57,972 bases of DNA from Candidatus Methylarchaceae archaeon HK01M (GTDB taxonomy: Archaea; Thermoproteota; Nitrososphaeria; Nitrososphaerales; JACAEJ01): NCBI GenBank assembly GCA_024256245.1, contig JAKLZD010000035.1, positions 1 through 57,972 on the forward strand, in the 5' to 3' direction. A program made the position numbers and the translations under genes. The notes beneath the pieces were generated by a model. The model made no database searches and was not told the origin of the DNA. It saw only the letters and a program-made list of their open reading frames with translations. This document shows positions 42,946-51,768 of this stretch, one piece after another (position 1 is the first letter of the stretch; every line of letters begins with the position of its first letter).

Positions 42946-44136
42946 ATGAAAATCTTAGCTTTAATCCCTTCATTCTACGGATGGATAGGAAGTGCAGTTA
43001 ATGAGAGGCAACTAATAATTGCTCTCTCGAGAAAGGTCGATAGATGTTATGTAATAACATTTCCAAGCATACGAGACACATTACGCTTAAAGTATATAAA
43101 AAAGGCATACTCATTACCAAAAAACGTTGTAACTTTTGAATTTCCAATACCTCACCGCTACTTAATAACAATCTTTGCGAGAATAATAGCTTCTTGTTTA
43201 TTAAGCGTTATTGGATCAATTTTATTTTTACATAAAAAGGTCGATTTAATATATATTCGAGACTCCTCGCTGGCACTTGGCTTTTTATTATCTGCCCCTC
43301 TAAGGCACATTACAGTGGTGAAGATTGCTGCTTTACAAGAGGATGAGCTTTTGGGAAGTAAACTCTCAAAAGTCGCAGGACACATGATCTTTCTTGTCAC
43401 ATTCTTGCTGGACAGATTGGCAATATTACGTAGCGACCATGTAGCTACAATGAGCTCTGAAGAATCACTACTTATTGAAACAAGGAGGTATGTTAAGCCC
43501 AGAAAGCCATGGTTGATAATACCTCCAGGAGTGAACTTGGAATCCATAGGAAACCTTGGAGAGCGAGAGGAATATCGCAAGAAGGATAAAACATGGATAG
43601 GCTTTCTTGGAAGTTTGGAGTGGTGGCAAGGTGTTGACATAATGGTCCGAGCTATGGGTATAATTAAGAGTAAATCAAAGAACGTCAAGCTTTTAATAGT
43701 TGGTGATGGCTCCCGGAGAAGTGAAATAGAGAAATTATGTAGCAAGTTGAATATTGATTATGAAATAACGGGATTCGTACCTCATGATGAGGCCCTAAGG
43801 TATTTGATGAGCTTCGACGTGATGGTCGTACCTAGCTTAAAAATCTCAACCACAGAGAGCATTATACCTATAAAAATTATTGAAGCTTGGGCATTAAGTA
43901 TCCCAGTCGTAGCGACAAGGCGCAAGATATTCATAGACAAGTATAAGGATGGTGAGGAATTAGTGCTCTGTGAACCAGATCCCCACAGTATAGCCGAAGC
44001 AATTCTCAAAGTTTTGACTAATGATGCTTTGAGAACTAAACTTAAACAAAAGGGTCCAGAGCTAGCCAGAGAGTACGACTATAATAAAATAGTGGAAAGT
44101 ATTATTGATGTTGTTGCTAAGCAAGATTCACATTGA
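42946..44136 (+). CDS. GT4-family glycosyltransferase
   Basis: 396 residues, GT-B fold. Preceded by a strong GGGGGG-type ribosome-binding stretch. The N-terminal domain has YGWIGSAVNERQLI and a hydrophobic segment (about 80-100) that probably associates with the membrane. The C-terminal domain has WIGFLGSLEWWQGVD, LLIVGDGSRR and VPSLKISTTESIIPIKIIEAWALSIPVVA (donor site). Donor and acceptor unknown. AT-rich like its neighbours to the right, unlike the gene at 40430. Confidence 0.8.
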   Translation: MKILALIPSFYGWIGSAVNERQLIIALSRKVDRCYVITFPSIRDTLRLKYIKKAYSLPKNVVTFEFPIPHRYLITIFARIIASCLLSVIGSILFLHKKVDLIYIRDSSLALGFLLSAPLRHITVVKIAALQEDELLGSKLSKVAGHMIFLVTFLLDRLAILRSDHVATMSSEESLLIETRRYVKPRKPWLIIPPGVNLESIGNLGEREEYRKKDKTWIGFLGSLEWWQGVDIMVRAMGIIKSKSKNVKLLIVGDGSRRSEIEKLCSKLNIDYEITGFVPHDEALRYLMSFDVMVVPSLKISTTESIIPIKIIEAWALSIPVVATRRKIFIDKYKDGEELVLCEPDPHSIAEAILKVLTNDALRTKLKQKGPELAREYDYNKIVESIIDVVAKQDSH

Positions 44137-44390
44137 TAGAACTCATCGAATCAAAATACATATAGGGACTGATAAAGCACAACCCCGCTCTAATTCGCCG
44201 AGGAATCTATACTTTAATCGTAGGCGCACCGAATCATTCCCCTCTAAGTCTCAATAGTCATTTCCCTTACCGTTTGTCTACGGAGATAGGACTTCTGGGG
44301 AGGTTGTTATATCTTGTTAGTTCTGCAAGATAGCGTGTATATCCTTTAGTAAATATAGCAATCAAAATGTGGATGAGAAGATTATTTTGA

Positions 44391-44570
44391 TTATGGAAGT
44401 TTAATCATAAGAAAGGTTTCTACGATTTTTATCGAACTCACAAAGATGGTTCGAGCCGAGACATAATATTAGCTTCATTTTTGCTGGCTTAAGCTGAATC
44501 TCGAGTAAATACGTCTGATGCTATAGGTTGCCTCAACTTTTACAAATGGATGTTATCATCCTTCACTTGA
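44391..44570 (+). pseudogene. Decayed coding remnant with one in-frame TAA
   Basis: A 60-codon frame reads FNHKKGFYDFYRTHKDG, then RDIILASFLLA, a TAA at 44490-44492, then AESRVNTSDAIGCLNFYKW and a TGA. Composition looks protein-like on both sides of the stop. Family not recognised. The rest of the 466-bp gap (44137-44602) shows nothing I can identify. Confidence 0.35.
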
Positions 44571-44602
44571 AATTCCTAAATATTTCGCAAGAAGTTTTAT
44601 TT

Positions 44603-45874
44603 TCAACTATTATGCTCTTCCAACACATTCATGTTGTCGGTAAGCAGAGATTCGTATATCTTCACTAACCGCTGATTCAATTTTTTAATATTATATTCTT
44701 TCTCAACATATTTCCTTCCACATCTTCCCATTTCTACCCATCTCTCTGGATGCTCAACAAGGTATTCTAGTTTTTCTGCCAGAGTATCTACATCGTTTTC
44801 AGAAACAAGAAAACCAGATTTTCCATTAATTGTTACTTGGGAAATGCTTCCTACGGAAATAGCCACTACAGGAAGACCTACTGCTTGGGCTTCCATTAAG
44901 ACTACTGGAAGTGCCTCAGCAATACTAGGAAGAAGAAATATATGGGCTTGTTGCATATTTTTTATCACCCCTTCTTGTTCTATCGGTCCAAGGAAGTGTA
45001 CAACTTCATCTAAATTCAACTCTTCAACCAATTTTCTTAGCTGCCTTTCCAATCGACCTCCACCGATAATACGATACTCCAATTGTAGTTGAGGCCTCTT
45101 TTTTAGCAATTTACTAATAGCTTGAATTCCATATTGGACTCCCTTCTTTTCAACTAAGCGTGAGACAGTAAGTATTATAATGGTGTTTGGACGCTCAACA
45201 ATGGCAGATTGCCACCGGTAGGAAAACTTGTTGACATCGATTCCAACAGGGTGAAAAATAATTTTTTGGGGATCAACTCCAAATTGGATGAGATTTTTGT
45301 AGTTATAATTCGAAATAGCAAAGAAGCAATCTCCAAATTTAAAAAGTTCACTATAAATACCTCTCCCTTTTTCCATTCCAAGCCGAATATCATAACCATG
45401 AAACATTGTCACGAGCTTACCTTTAAAACCCATTTTTTTCAGATACGCACCTAAATTACCATTAGGGCCAAAGTGACAGTAGATTATATCAAAATCTTTA
45501 TCTAAGAAAGGAATGATGAGATACAAAAGCCTTAAAGATAAAGCAAGTTTTCCATATTTGAATATATTTATTGATTTTAATATTTTGAGCGAACTTTTAT
45601 GAAAATTTTTGATCATCAAATACATTACCTTTGATATACGCTCAATCTTATTAGGAGGTATATCGAAATAATGGACCCTCTCCATAAGTTTATATCTTTT
45701 AACATCAGAATGTACTTTCTTTTCATTAGGATTAGATTGAGCAAATATCTCAACGTCATGTTCCATATCTAAAAGACCCGTAATTTGATTCAGAATAAAT
45801 GTCTCTGATAATATTGGAAATCCGCTAACAATAAACGCTATTTTTATTTTGATCACCTCATCCTTACTATTCAA
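44603..45874 (-). CDS. GT4-family glycosyltransferase (WcaL-like)
   Basis: 423 residues from TTG 45874; GTG 45856 behind AAGGATGAG is an attractive alternative. N-terminus AFIVSGFPILSETFILNQI is typical of the exopolysaccharide GT4 subgroup that includes colanic acid WcaL. HFGPNGNLGAYL, TVSRLVEKKGVQYGI and the EALPVVLMEAQAVGLPVVA donor site follow. Likely transfers a hexose during surface polysaccharide assembly. Confidence 0.85.
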   Translation of the reverse strand: MNSKDEVIKIKIAFIVSGFPILSETFILNQITGLLDMEHDVEIFAQSNPNEKKVHSDVKRYKLMERVHYFDIPPNKIERISKVMYLMIKNFHKSSLKILKSINIFKYGKLALSLRLLYLIIPFLDKDFDIIYCHFGPNGNLGAYLKKMGFKGKLVTMFHGYDIRLGMEKGRGIYSELFKFGDCFFAISNYNYKNLIQFGVDPQKIIFHPVGIDVNKFSYRWQSAIVERPNTIIILTVSRLVEKKGVQYGIQAISKLLKKRPQLQLEYRIIGGGRLERQLRKLVEELNLDEVVHFLGPIEQEGVIKNMQQAHIFLLPSIAEALPVVLMEAQAVGLPVVAISVGSISQVTINGKSGFLVSENDVDTLAEKLEYLVEHPERWVEMGRCGRKYVEKEYNIKKLNQRLVKIYESLLTDNMNVLEEHNS

Positions 45875-46025
45875 AAGGTATTACGTGGACAGTAATGAGG
45901 CTTTTTCGGTCTGTATTCCATGTATTTAGGATGGGATTTGTTATATATTACGTTGTTGTACATAATCTTACCAAAAAATGCTTCAGGTAACAAACGACGT
46001 CAGAAATTAAAATAGACGTAGCGCG

Positions 46026-47144
46026 TTACCTTAATAGGTTCTTTAACATTACTTGTATCTTGCGAATAAACCTGTAACTATACTTGTGCGCTACATGACG
46101 CATTCTTGCTTGTGAACTAACAAAATATTCTAACTTCTTAAATATTATCAATATGATTATTTTTATTTTCAACCGAATATTCCCCTTAATGTATCTATAT
46201 ACACATCGGGCGGAATTTAGCATACTTACTTTAAAGCTCGAAATGCAAATATAATCAATTAATTTATTTCCCACTACTTTTCTGATATTGTCTTTATTCA
46301 GGCTGGATGGAGCATCGTTTATTATACTTTCGTTTATCTTATTAATTAACTTGATTGAATGCAACAATTCATCTTCGGTAAGGATACTCAAATAATGTAA
46401 ATTACCATGGATAAAACATATTACTTTCTTATCTATTTTCTCATGTGTTAAACGCTCTAAATTATTTCTGACAACACTATTTACCGTTTCTATCTGGCTA
46501 CTTCTCTTTTTAGAAGTTATCGACTTCTTGGTCCTTCTCCATTTTACTAACGACTTTGGGATTTGATAAATTTTTGCTATCTTTGAAATTCTATTCCAGA
46601 GTTCGTAATCCGAAGCTACACTTATGTTTTCATTGTAACCTCCGTTATTTATTATTAAATCTCTTCTAAATAATATTGAGGAGTGAGTTAAACAATTCCT
46701 AAAATTTAAGATGTAATAAATATCTTCAGAGGATAAACTATGTTTCCGATAATCTATTGTATTGCCTTTATCATCAATAACATCGTTCCAACTCCCTACA
46801 ATTCCAACATCCGGATTCTTCTTCATATATTCATATTGCACTTCTAACCGTCTCGAATAGGATATATCATCAGCATCCATCCGGGCAACATACTCACTCC
46901 TTGCAATTTTTAACCCTTTATTTAACGATTTAGTTAAACCCATATTCTTCTCGTTAGTGATTATTTTGATTCTGGAATCGTGGTAACTTCGAAGAATCTC
47001 CACTGTTCTATCAGTGGAACCGTCATTGATGATCAAGAACTCAAAATCCTTAAAAGTTTGATTTAAGATACTATCGATTGCCTCACGAAGATATTTCTCA
47101 CCATTATAAACAGACATTAGAATAGTAATCTTAGGGCTTTTCAT
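46026..47144 (-). CDS. GT2-family glycosyltransferase
   Basis: 372 residues from ATG 47144 (the TTG at 47162 would add six). GT-A fold: ITILMSVYNGEKYLREAIDS, INDGSTDRT, and ARMDADDIS carrying the metal-binding DxD near 88-91. The C-terminal third has a basic, partly hydrophobic segment that may contact the membrane. Overlaps the upstream epimerase by 14 bp, so the two are co-transcribed. Confidence 0.85.
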   Translation of the reverse strand: MKSPKITILMSVYNGEKYLREAIDSILNQTFKDFEFLIINDGSTDRTVEILRSYHDSRIKIITNEKNMGLTKSLNKGLKIARSEYVARMDADDISYSRRLEVQYEYMKKNPDVGIVGSWNDVIDDKGNTIDYRKHSLSSEDIYYILNFRNCLTHSSILFRRDLIINNGGYNENISVASDYELWNRISKIAKIYQIPKSLVKWRRTKKSITSKKRSSQIETVNSVVRNNLERLTHEKIDKKVICFIHGNLHYLSILTEDELLHSIKLINKINESIINDAPSSLNKDNIRKVVGNKLIDYICISSFKVSMLNSARCVYRYIKGNIRLKIKIIILIIFKKLEYFVSSQARMRHVAHKYSYRFIRKIQVMLKNLLR

Positions 47145-48078
47145 ATTTATACCATTGGACAAATCTCTCTATTCCCTTTTCTATCTTCACCTTAGGATGG
47201 TAATTTAACAATCTTCTTGATTTACTGATATCGGCGTAAGTAGTAAAGGGGTCGCTAAGTTGCTCAGGAAGGTACCTTATCTTGGCCGATCTGCTTAAGT
47301 ATTTCTCAATTAGGGAAACTAGGTGAGAGAGATTTATCGGTTCAGAATTGCCAAGATTAAAGATTTGGAAATAGAAATCCCCATTTAAAACAGACATGAT
47401 TCCTCCAATGATGTCAGAGATATAGGTATAATCCCTCTTACTTTTACCATCACCGTATAGGCAGATTTCTTTGCCTTCTTCGATAAGTTTAGTAAATTTA
47501 TGAATAGCCATATCCGGTCTCTGTCTTGGACCGTAAACAGTAAAAAAACGGAGGATAGTAATTGGAAGATGATGTAGATGGTTGTATGCAGAACAGAGAA
47601 GTTCACCTGCTCTTTTACTAACACCATAAGGAGAAATAGGTTTCAGCTCTCCTTCCTCTGAAGATGGGATCTCCTTTGTAGCTCCGTAAACAGATGATGA
47701 GGAACCGAAGATAAAATTTTTTATCAGGTACTCTTTACTCAACTCTAGAAGGTTTAAAGTCCCATTCACATTTACATCCATATATAAAGAAGGCTCCTTT
47801 AGGGATGATCTTACCCCTGTCTGGGCAGCGAGGTGAATTACTTTATGAAACTCAAACCTTTCAAACACTCTTTTTAGAGCATCTTTATCCCTGATGTCTG
47901 CTTCTACTAATTTAAAATTACTTTTTTTTAAGAAAGGTTTAACGTTATTTCTTTTTATTTCTGGACTATAATAATCATTGAAATTGTCTAAACATGTTAT
48001 TTCATAGCCTTCTTTTAACGACCTTTCTATTAAATGACTCCCGATGAATCCCGCTCCTCCAGTTACTAATATCTTCAT
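47131..48078 (-). CDS. UDP-glucuronate 4-epimerase-like SDR
   Basis: 315 residues from ATG 48078 behind a GAAGGGAAGAG site; an ATG at 48105 would add nine residues before the Rossmann motif. GGAGFIGSH at 7-15, LDNFNDYYSPEIKRNN (typical of UDP-glucuronate epimerases), YGVSKRAGE with catalytic Tyr/Lys, and RFFTVYGPRQRPDMA. If the assignment is right it would convert the UDP-glucuronate made by the galU-ugd pair at 54.5-56.7 kb into UDP-galacturonate. Confidence 0.8.
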   Translation of the reverse strand: MKILVTGGAGFIGSHLIERSLKEGYEITCLDNFNDYYSPEIKRNNVKPFLKKSNFKLVEADIRDKDALKRVFERFEFHKVIHLAAQTGVRSSLKEPSLYMDVNVNGTLNLLELSKEYLIKNFIFGSSSSVYGATKEIPSSEEGELKPISPYGVSKRAGELLCSAYNHLHHLPITILRFFTVYGPRQRPDMAIHKFTKLIEEGKEICLYGDGKSKRDYTYISDIIGGIMSVLNGDFYFQIFNLGNSEPINLSHLVSLIEKYLSRSAKIRYLPEQLSDPFTTYADISKSRRLLNYHPKVKIEKGIERFVQWYKYEKP

Positions 48079-48236
48079 CTCTTCCCTTCTTATGAATATA
48101 ATCATTGATGCTTTTAAAACATGCTTTACTCGCCTTCTTTTAACATAAAGGAGCAGATGAATCTGTGGATTAATTACAATAATCTTGCAGAATCAAAATT
48201 CAGATGTATCAGAAGGATTAGTCTGTTGCACGCATT

Positions 48237-49379
48237 TTATTTAGAAATAACCTCCTTGATAACATCAAGTTCCATTCTTAATATACGGTCTATAGCGTAT
48301 CTTTTTAGGATATATTTCCAAGCATTATTTCCAATTATATTTTGAAGCGATTCATCGGATAAGACTGTTTCTATAGCATTGGCGATACTTTCATAATCTG
48401 TCTTACATAAATACCCAGTTTTCATATGTTCGATATCTTCTCTTATTCCAACGACATCCGAACCTATGCACGGTAACCCACAACTCATCGCTTCAAGCAA
48501 TGTTTTTGGATGGCCTTCATAGTAAGATGGTAAAATGAAAACTTTTGCTTGATTTAGTATATGGGACAAATCGAAATTTGGTACATTGCCTCTAAAAGTA
48601 ACATCTAAAGCGTAGTGATCTACTGTTTGTTTAATTTCGTTATCATAACAACATCCCCCTACCATAAGTAATGAGATGCTTCTCCCTTTTTTCTTTAGAT
48701 ACTGAATCGCTTTCAACAGATTACCTATGTTTTTTTGGCTTCCTGCTCTACCAACGAAAATAAGATCATACTTTTTTTGTACTCCAGGATGTGGTTTAAA
48801 GACATCAGTTATAACATAGTTTGGGATAACCCTTATTTTTTCTGGCTTAATATTATAACTCTTTATTACAATATTTCGTTGCCACGAAGAGGTTACAATA
48901 CTTATATCTGCGGATAAAAATACATCCCTCTCTAATCGAATGGCATTACTGATTATTTTTTTATTCTTTGATTGTTTTTTTTCAAAATAACTATATAAAT
49001 ATCCACAGCGGACTATCAGTTTCTTACCAAATCTTTTTTTAAACCATAAAGGCACTTCTGAGCCTTTTATTTGATTTGTTTTTAATATGCTAGATTTGTA
49101 AATTTGTGGCAAATACCTTAGTAACAAATTTAATATTGTCCATTTTAGGTTAGGGTACCATGTGATAGATAAAAGGTTGATCTCCCCAAGACTTTTTATA
49201 TATAATTTGTCTTTTCTTCCACCATAGGTGACTATGTTTACTTCTTTCAATATTTTAGCTAATCTTTTGTATAATTCTAACTCTCTATCGAGACTCCCTA
49301 CATCCGCCCAAGTTTTTAGACTCTTACCATACGTGAAAAATAAAGTTAAGATCGTATTCTCCAACCTTTTATCATTCAT
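48237..49379 (-). CDS. GT4-family glycosyltransferase
   Basis: 380 residues from ATG 49379, preceded by AAAAGGGGAT; an upstream ATG at 49406 is less well placed. Sequence features: YDLIFVGRAGSQKNIGNLL, LLMVGGCCYDNEI and the donor site EGHPKTLLEAMSCGLPCIG. Strongly AT-rich. Part of the leftward block 44.6-49.4 kb. Confidence 0.85.
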   Translation of the reverse strand: MNDKRLENTILTLFFTYGKSLKTWADVGSLDRELELYKRLAKILKEVNIVTYGGRKDKLYIKSLGEINLLSITWYPNLKWTILNLLLRYLPQIYKSSILKTNQIKGSEVPLWFKKRFGKKLIVRCGYLYSYFEKKQSKNKKIISNAIRLERDVFLSADISIVTSSWQRNIVIKSYNIKPEKIRVIPNYVITDVFKPHPGVQKKYDLIFVGRAGSQKNIGNLLKAIQYLKKKGRSISLLMVGGCCYDNEIKQTVDHYALDVTFRGNVPNFDLSHILNQAKVFILPSYYEGHPKTLLEAMSCGLPCIGSDVVGIREDIEHMKTGYLCKTDYESIANAIETVLSDESLQNIIGNNAWKYILKRYAIDRILRMELDVIKEVISK

Positions 49380-49534
49380 TTGATATCCCCTTTTTAATAA
49401 CAACATAAAGTATTATGACAAATTCAATTAGATATCAAGTTAAATAATTCTTAAATTTCGCTATCTAGCTCACAATATACCAACGATTAATCCTAGCGCA
49501 TAAACATCCAACTTGAATAAAACTTTACAGGATA

Positions 49535-51565
49535 TCAAAGAGAATCGGCGACTTCTTGGAGCAGAGTCAGATACTTCTTGGCTGCGTCGTCCAGGCTCGG
49601 TACAAGGATCAAATTCTGAAACATCTTGTAATTCTCTACGAGTGTTTCCAATTTTGGAAGGATTTCGTCCATATTCTTGAAAGGTAGCCCCCCATAGCCA
49701 ACCAGCTCGGAATGCCCCCCATCATTGAGGTAGAGCACTGGCAACCCGCAGGCTAGTGCCTCGATCAGCTCAATCGAGCAGGGATCGTTCTGACTGGCTA
49801 TGATGTAAATGTCGTGCTGGCGTAGGAAATCAGCAAGCTGTTCTGAAGGTACAGGAGGGAAATGGCGAACATGGTTGAAACGCTCGAAGCCCCTTCCTAC
49901 CAGTGTATATTCAAAGCGATTCAAATCTAAATGATCATTAATCCACTTGTAAACTGTCCATTCCTTACGCGGGCAGTCCGTCCCCATGGTAGAGATAAGG
50001 CGAATCTTGCGCTTTCGATCGAAAGGAATGCGCCCACGTGGATGGAAAATGACGGGATCTACAGCATTGTGGATGATGACTGGATTCACCGGCTCATAGC
50101 CCATCTCGACGATACGCTGATAGCTCCATGCAGATAGCAATACAGTAGCTGAAGCGAATTCCATGTTAAATTCAAAGCAGAGATGATCAAGGTCTGGGCT
50201 ACTTCCTCGGTAGGGATAAATTGGACCATTGATTCGGTGTAAGATTTTCAACCTTCGCTTTTGATGGGATTGCCGAAACTTCTCTATGTCGAAATGCACC
50301 GAGTTAAAAATATAAGCATCGATCGGGCTACCGAAACGATTCTCAACTACTCGGACTCCTCTTTGTTGCAAGGCCCTACTTAACGTTATCATAAACTGAT
50401 TACCACCACCATTGGGTGGATTGTAGAATTCATGCCATATACCAACCGTGAATGGACTACCGATCGGTCGCTTGACTATTCTCTTAAAAAGTCGGAAAGT
50501 AAAGGGAAGGAGGGAGTGTGCATGCACTTGTTTGTCCTTCTCTCCCGTGTAGACTGGTATGGATTCCAATCTCTCGTAAAGGCGACGGAAGTGAAGATGA
50601 GAAATATCCGTTGTATGATTATTGAGTATCCTATGAAACTGAGGCTCTATCGTCGCTTCCAAGGAGTTGGTGTGAATATCTCTTTCGATGATGTTTACAG
50701 CCTCAGGTGGTGATGAGTAAATACAGGCAGGTTCAAGAATGTCCTCAGCCAAACCCACTCTGGTGCTGATGACCTTACATTGGGCAGCCACACTCTCCAT
50801 AAGCGTTCGGGGAGCACCCTCACATCGGCTCGTTATTAAGTAAAGGTCAAGCAAGTTATACAGTAGGTTCAAAGTCGGTCGAGGCAGTGTATTTATCCCA
50901 ATGTCGTCGGTACCTTCCACCAAGTCTCCGATGAAAGTGAAGGGAACTCTCAATTCTGCTAAGCGGCGTCGGATCCAGAAACGACGCGGGCCTGCTAACA
51001 GCACATGAACCCGATACCCTCTCGAAAATAGACCCAACAAAATCTCTGCGAAGATATCGGGCCCTTTCAGGGCTTTAGGAGTGCGTAAATCAGATCCTTC
51101 TGTATCTCTATGAAAGTTGCCAATCAGGTAACAGTCTGAAGGAATGTCCCATCTTTGTCGCATTTCGATCAAGGCAGAATCATTAGGTAGGAGTGGGCGA
51201 AAGAGATCTTTATCGATTGTAAAAGGAATCAATTCACAGTCGATGCCTACACTATGTAACTCACGTTGAGCCTCCTTTGTCCTTACAATCCAGCGCCCAA
51301 CCAGTTTGCGAGCCAGCAGGAACCTTGGTTGCTTGAGAAAATGAAAGGGACGACTAGACATATGACAGATGATACGCTTGCCTAAGAGCAACTTTTTTGG
51401 CAAGTTCAAAAGTCTTTCCCACCATACAGAATGTACAACCTCACAGTGATCCAGATCTGTAAACTCAACTATACCTTCTAGCGCACGCCGGGTCAGGTCG
51501 AGGTGGTCATCTAAGGCCCAACTCATCCCTTCGCCACCAGTAAGAAAAACACGAGTTAGTGGCAT
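49535..51565 (-). CDS. Double glycosyltransferase (two tandem GT-B modules), GC-richer paralogue
   Basis: 676 residues. Module 1 (about 1-330) starts RVFLTGGEGMSWALDDHLDL and has VEFTDLDHCEVVHSVWWE and EGAPRTLMESVAAQCKVIS. Module 2 (about 355-676) has NPPNGGGNQFMITLSRAL, GYEPVNPVIIHNAVD and the donor-site-like DPCSIELIEALACGLPVLYLNDGG. The paralogue at 51769-53817 faces away from it. Each half resembles GT4-type enzymes, so two sequential sugar transfers are possible (inference). It is GC-richer than its paralogue, and a 53-bp segment (51417-51469) is nearly identical to it. Confidence 0.8.
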   Translation of the reverse strand: MPLTRVFLTGGEGMSWALDDHLDLTRRALEGIVEFTDLDHCEVVHSVWWERLLNLPKKLLLGKRIICHMSSRPFHFLKQPRFLLARKLVGRWIVRTKEAQRELHSVGIDCELIPFTIDKDLFRPLLPNDSALIEMRQRWDIPSDCYLIGNFHRDTEGSDLRTPKALKGPDIFAEILLGLFSRGYRVHVLLAGPRRFWIRRRLAELRVPFTFIGDLVEGTDDIGINTLPRPTLNLLYNLLDLYLITSRCEGAPRTLMESVAAQCKVISTRVGLAEDILEPACIYSSPPEAVNIIERDIHTNSLEATIEPQFHRILNNHTTDISHLHFRRLYERLESIPVYTGEKDKQVHAHSLLPFTFRLFKRIVKRPIGSPFTVGIWHEFYNPPNGGGNQFMITLSRALQQRGVRVVENRFGSPIDAYIFNSVHFDIEKFRQSHQKRRLKILHRINGPIYPYRGSSPDLDHLCFEFNMEFASATVLLSAWSYQRIVEMGYEPVNPVIIHNAVDPVIFHPRGRIPFDRKRKIRLISTMGTDCPRKEWTVYKWINDHLDLNRFEYTLVGRGFERFNHVRHFPPVPSEQLADFLRQHDIYIIASQNDPCSIELIEALACGLPVLYLNDGGHSELVGYGGLPFKNMDEILPKLETLVENYKMFQNLILVPSLDDAAKKYLTLLQEVADSL
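51417..51469 (-). repeat. Left arm of 53-bp near-identical inverted repeat
   Basis: Inside the 5' part of the 49535-51565 gene, coding VEFTDLDHCEVVHSVWWE. Identical to 51868-51920 in inverted orientation except for one base (A versus G in GTRCATTC). Confidence 0.9.
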
Positions 51566-51631
51566 CTTTCGGTCAGTAGATCGACATTTAGGCGTTCTTG
51601 ATATAAGAACTTATGCTTCTTTAACTTACCT

Positions 51632-51684
51632 CTACTCACCGCACAATTGTATATAAAAAACTCTATCTATGGTAAGACATCGTC
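51632..51684. repeat. Direct repeat copy 1 (promoter side)
   Basis: About 53 bp containing CTACTCACCG, AAACTCTATCT and GACATCG in order. Its partner lies at 53858-53909, so copies flank the 51769-53817 gene. Confidence 0.6.
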
Positions 51685-51696
51685 TTTTTATATACC
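51649..51696. promoter_or_regulatory. Back-to-back TATA elements of the divergent double-glycosyltransferase genes
   Basis: Minus strand TTTTTTATATAC at 51649-51660 (about 85 bp before the leftward ATG) and plus strand TTTTTATATACC at 51685-51696 (about 75 bp before the rightward ATG). The two are almost the same sequence. The rightward gene also has a TAGGAG ribosome-binding site. Confidence 0.5.
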
Positions 51697-51768
51697 TAAA
51701 TACAATTTACAGAAGGATTGTAAGAGACAATCGATTATAATATGCATATTTAATTTTAGGAGATAAGC

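Noticed and set aside
48121..48345. A 74-codon plus-strand ORF between the epimerase and a GT4 gene
   Set aside because: Half of it is antisense to the GT4 gene and no motif is visible.
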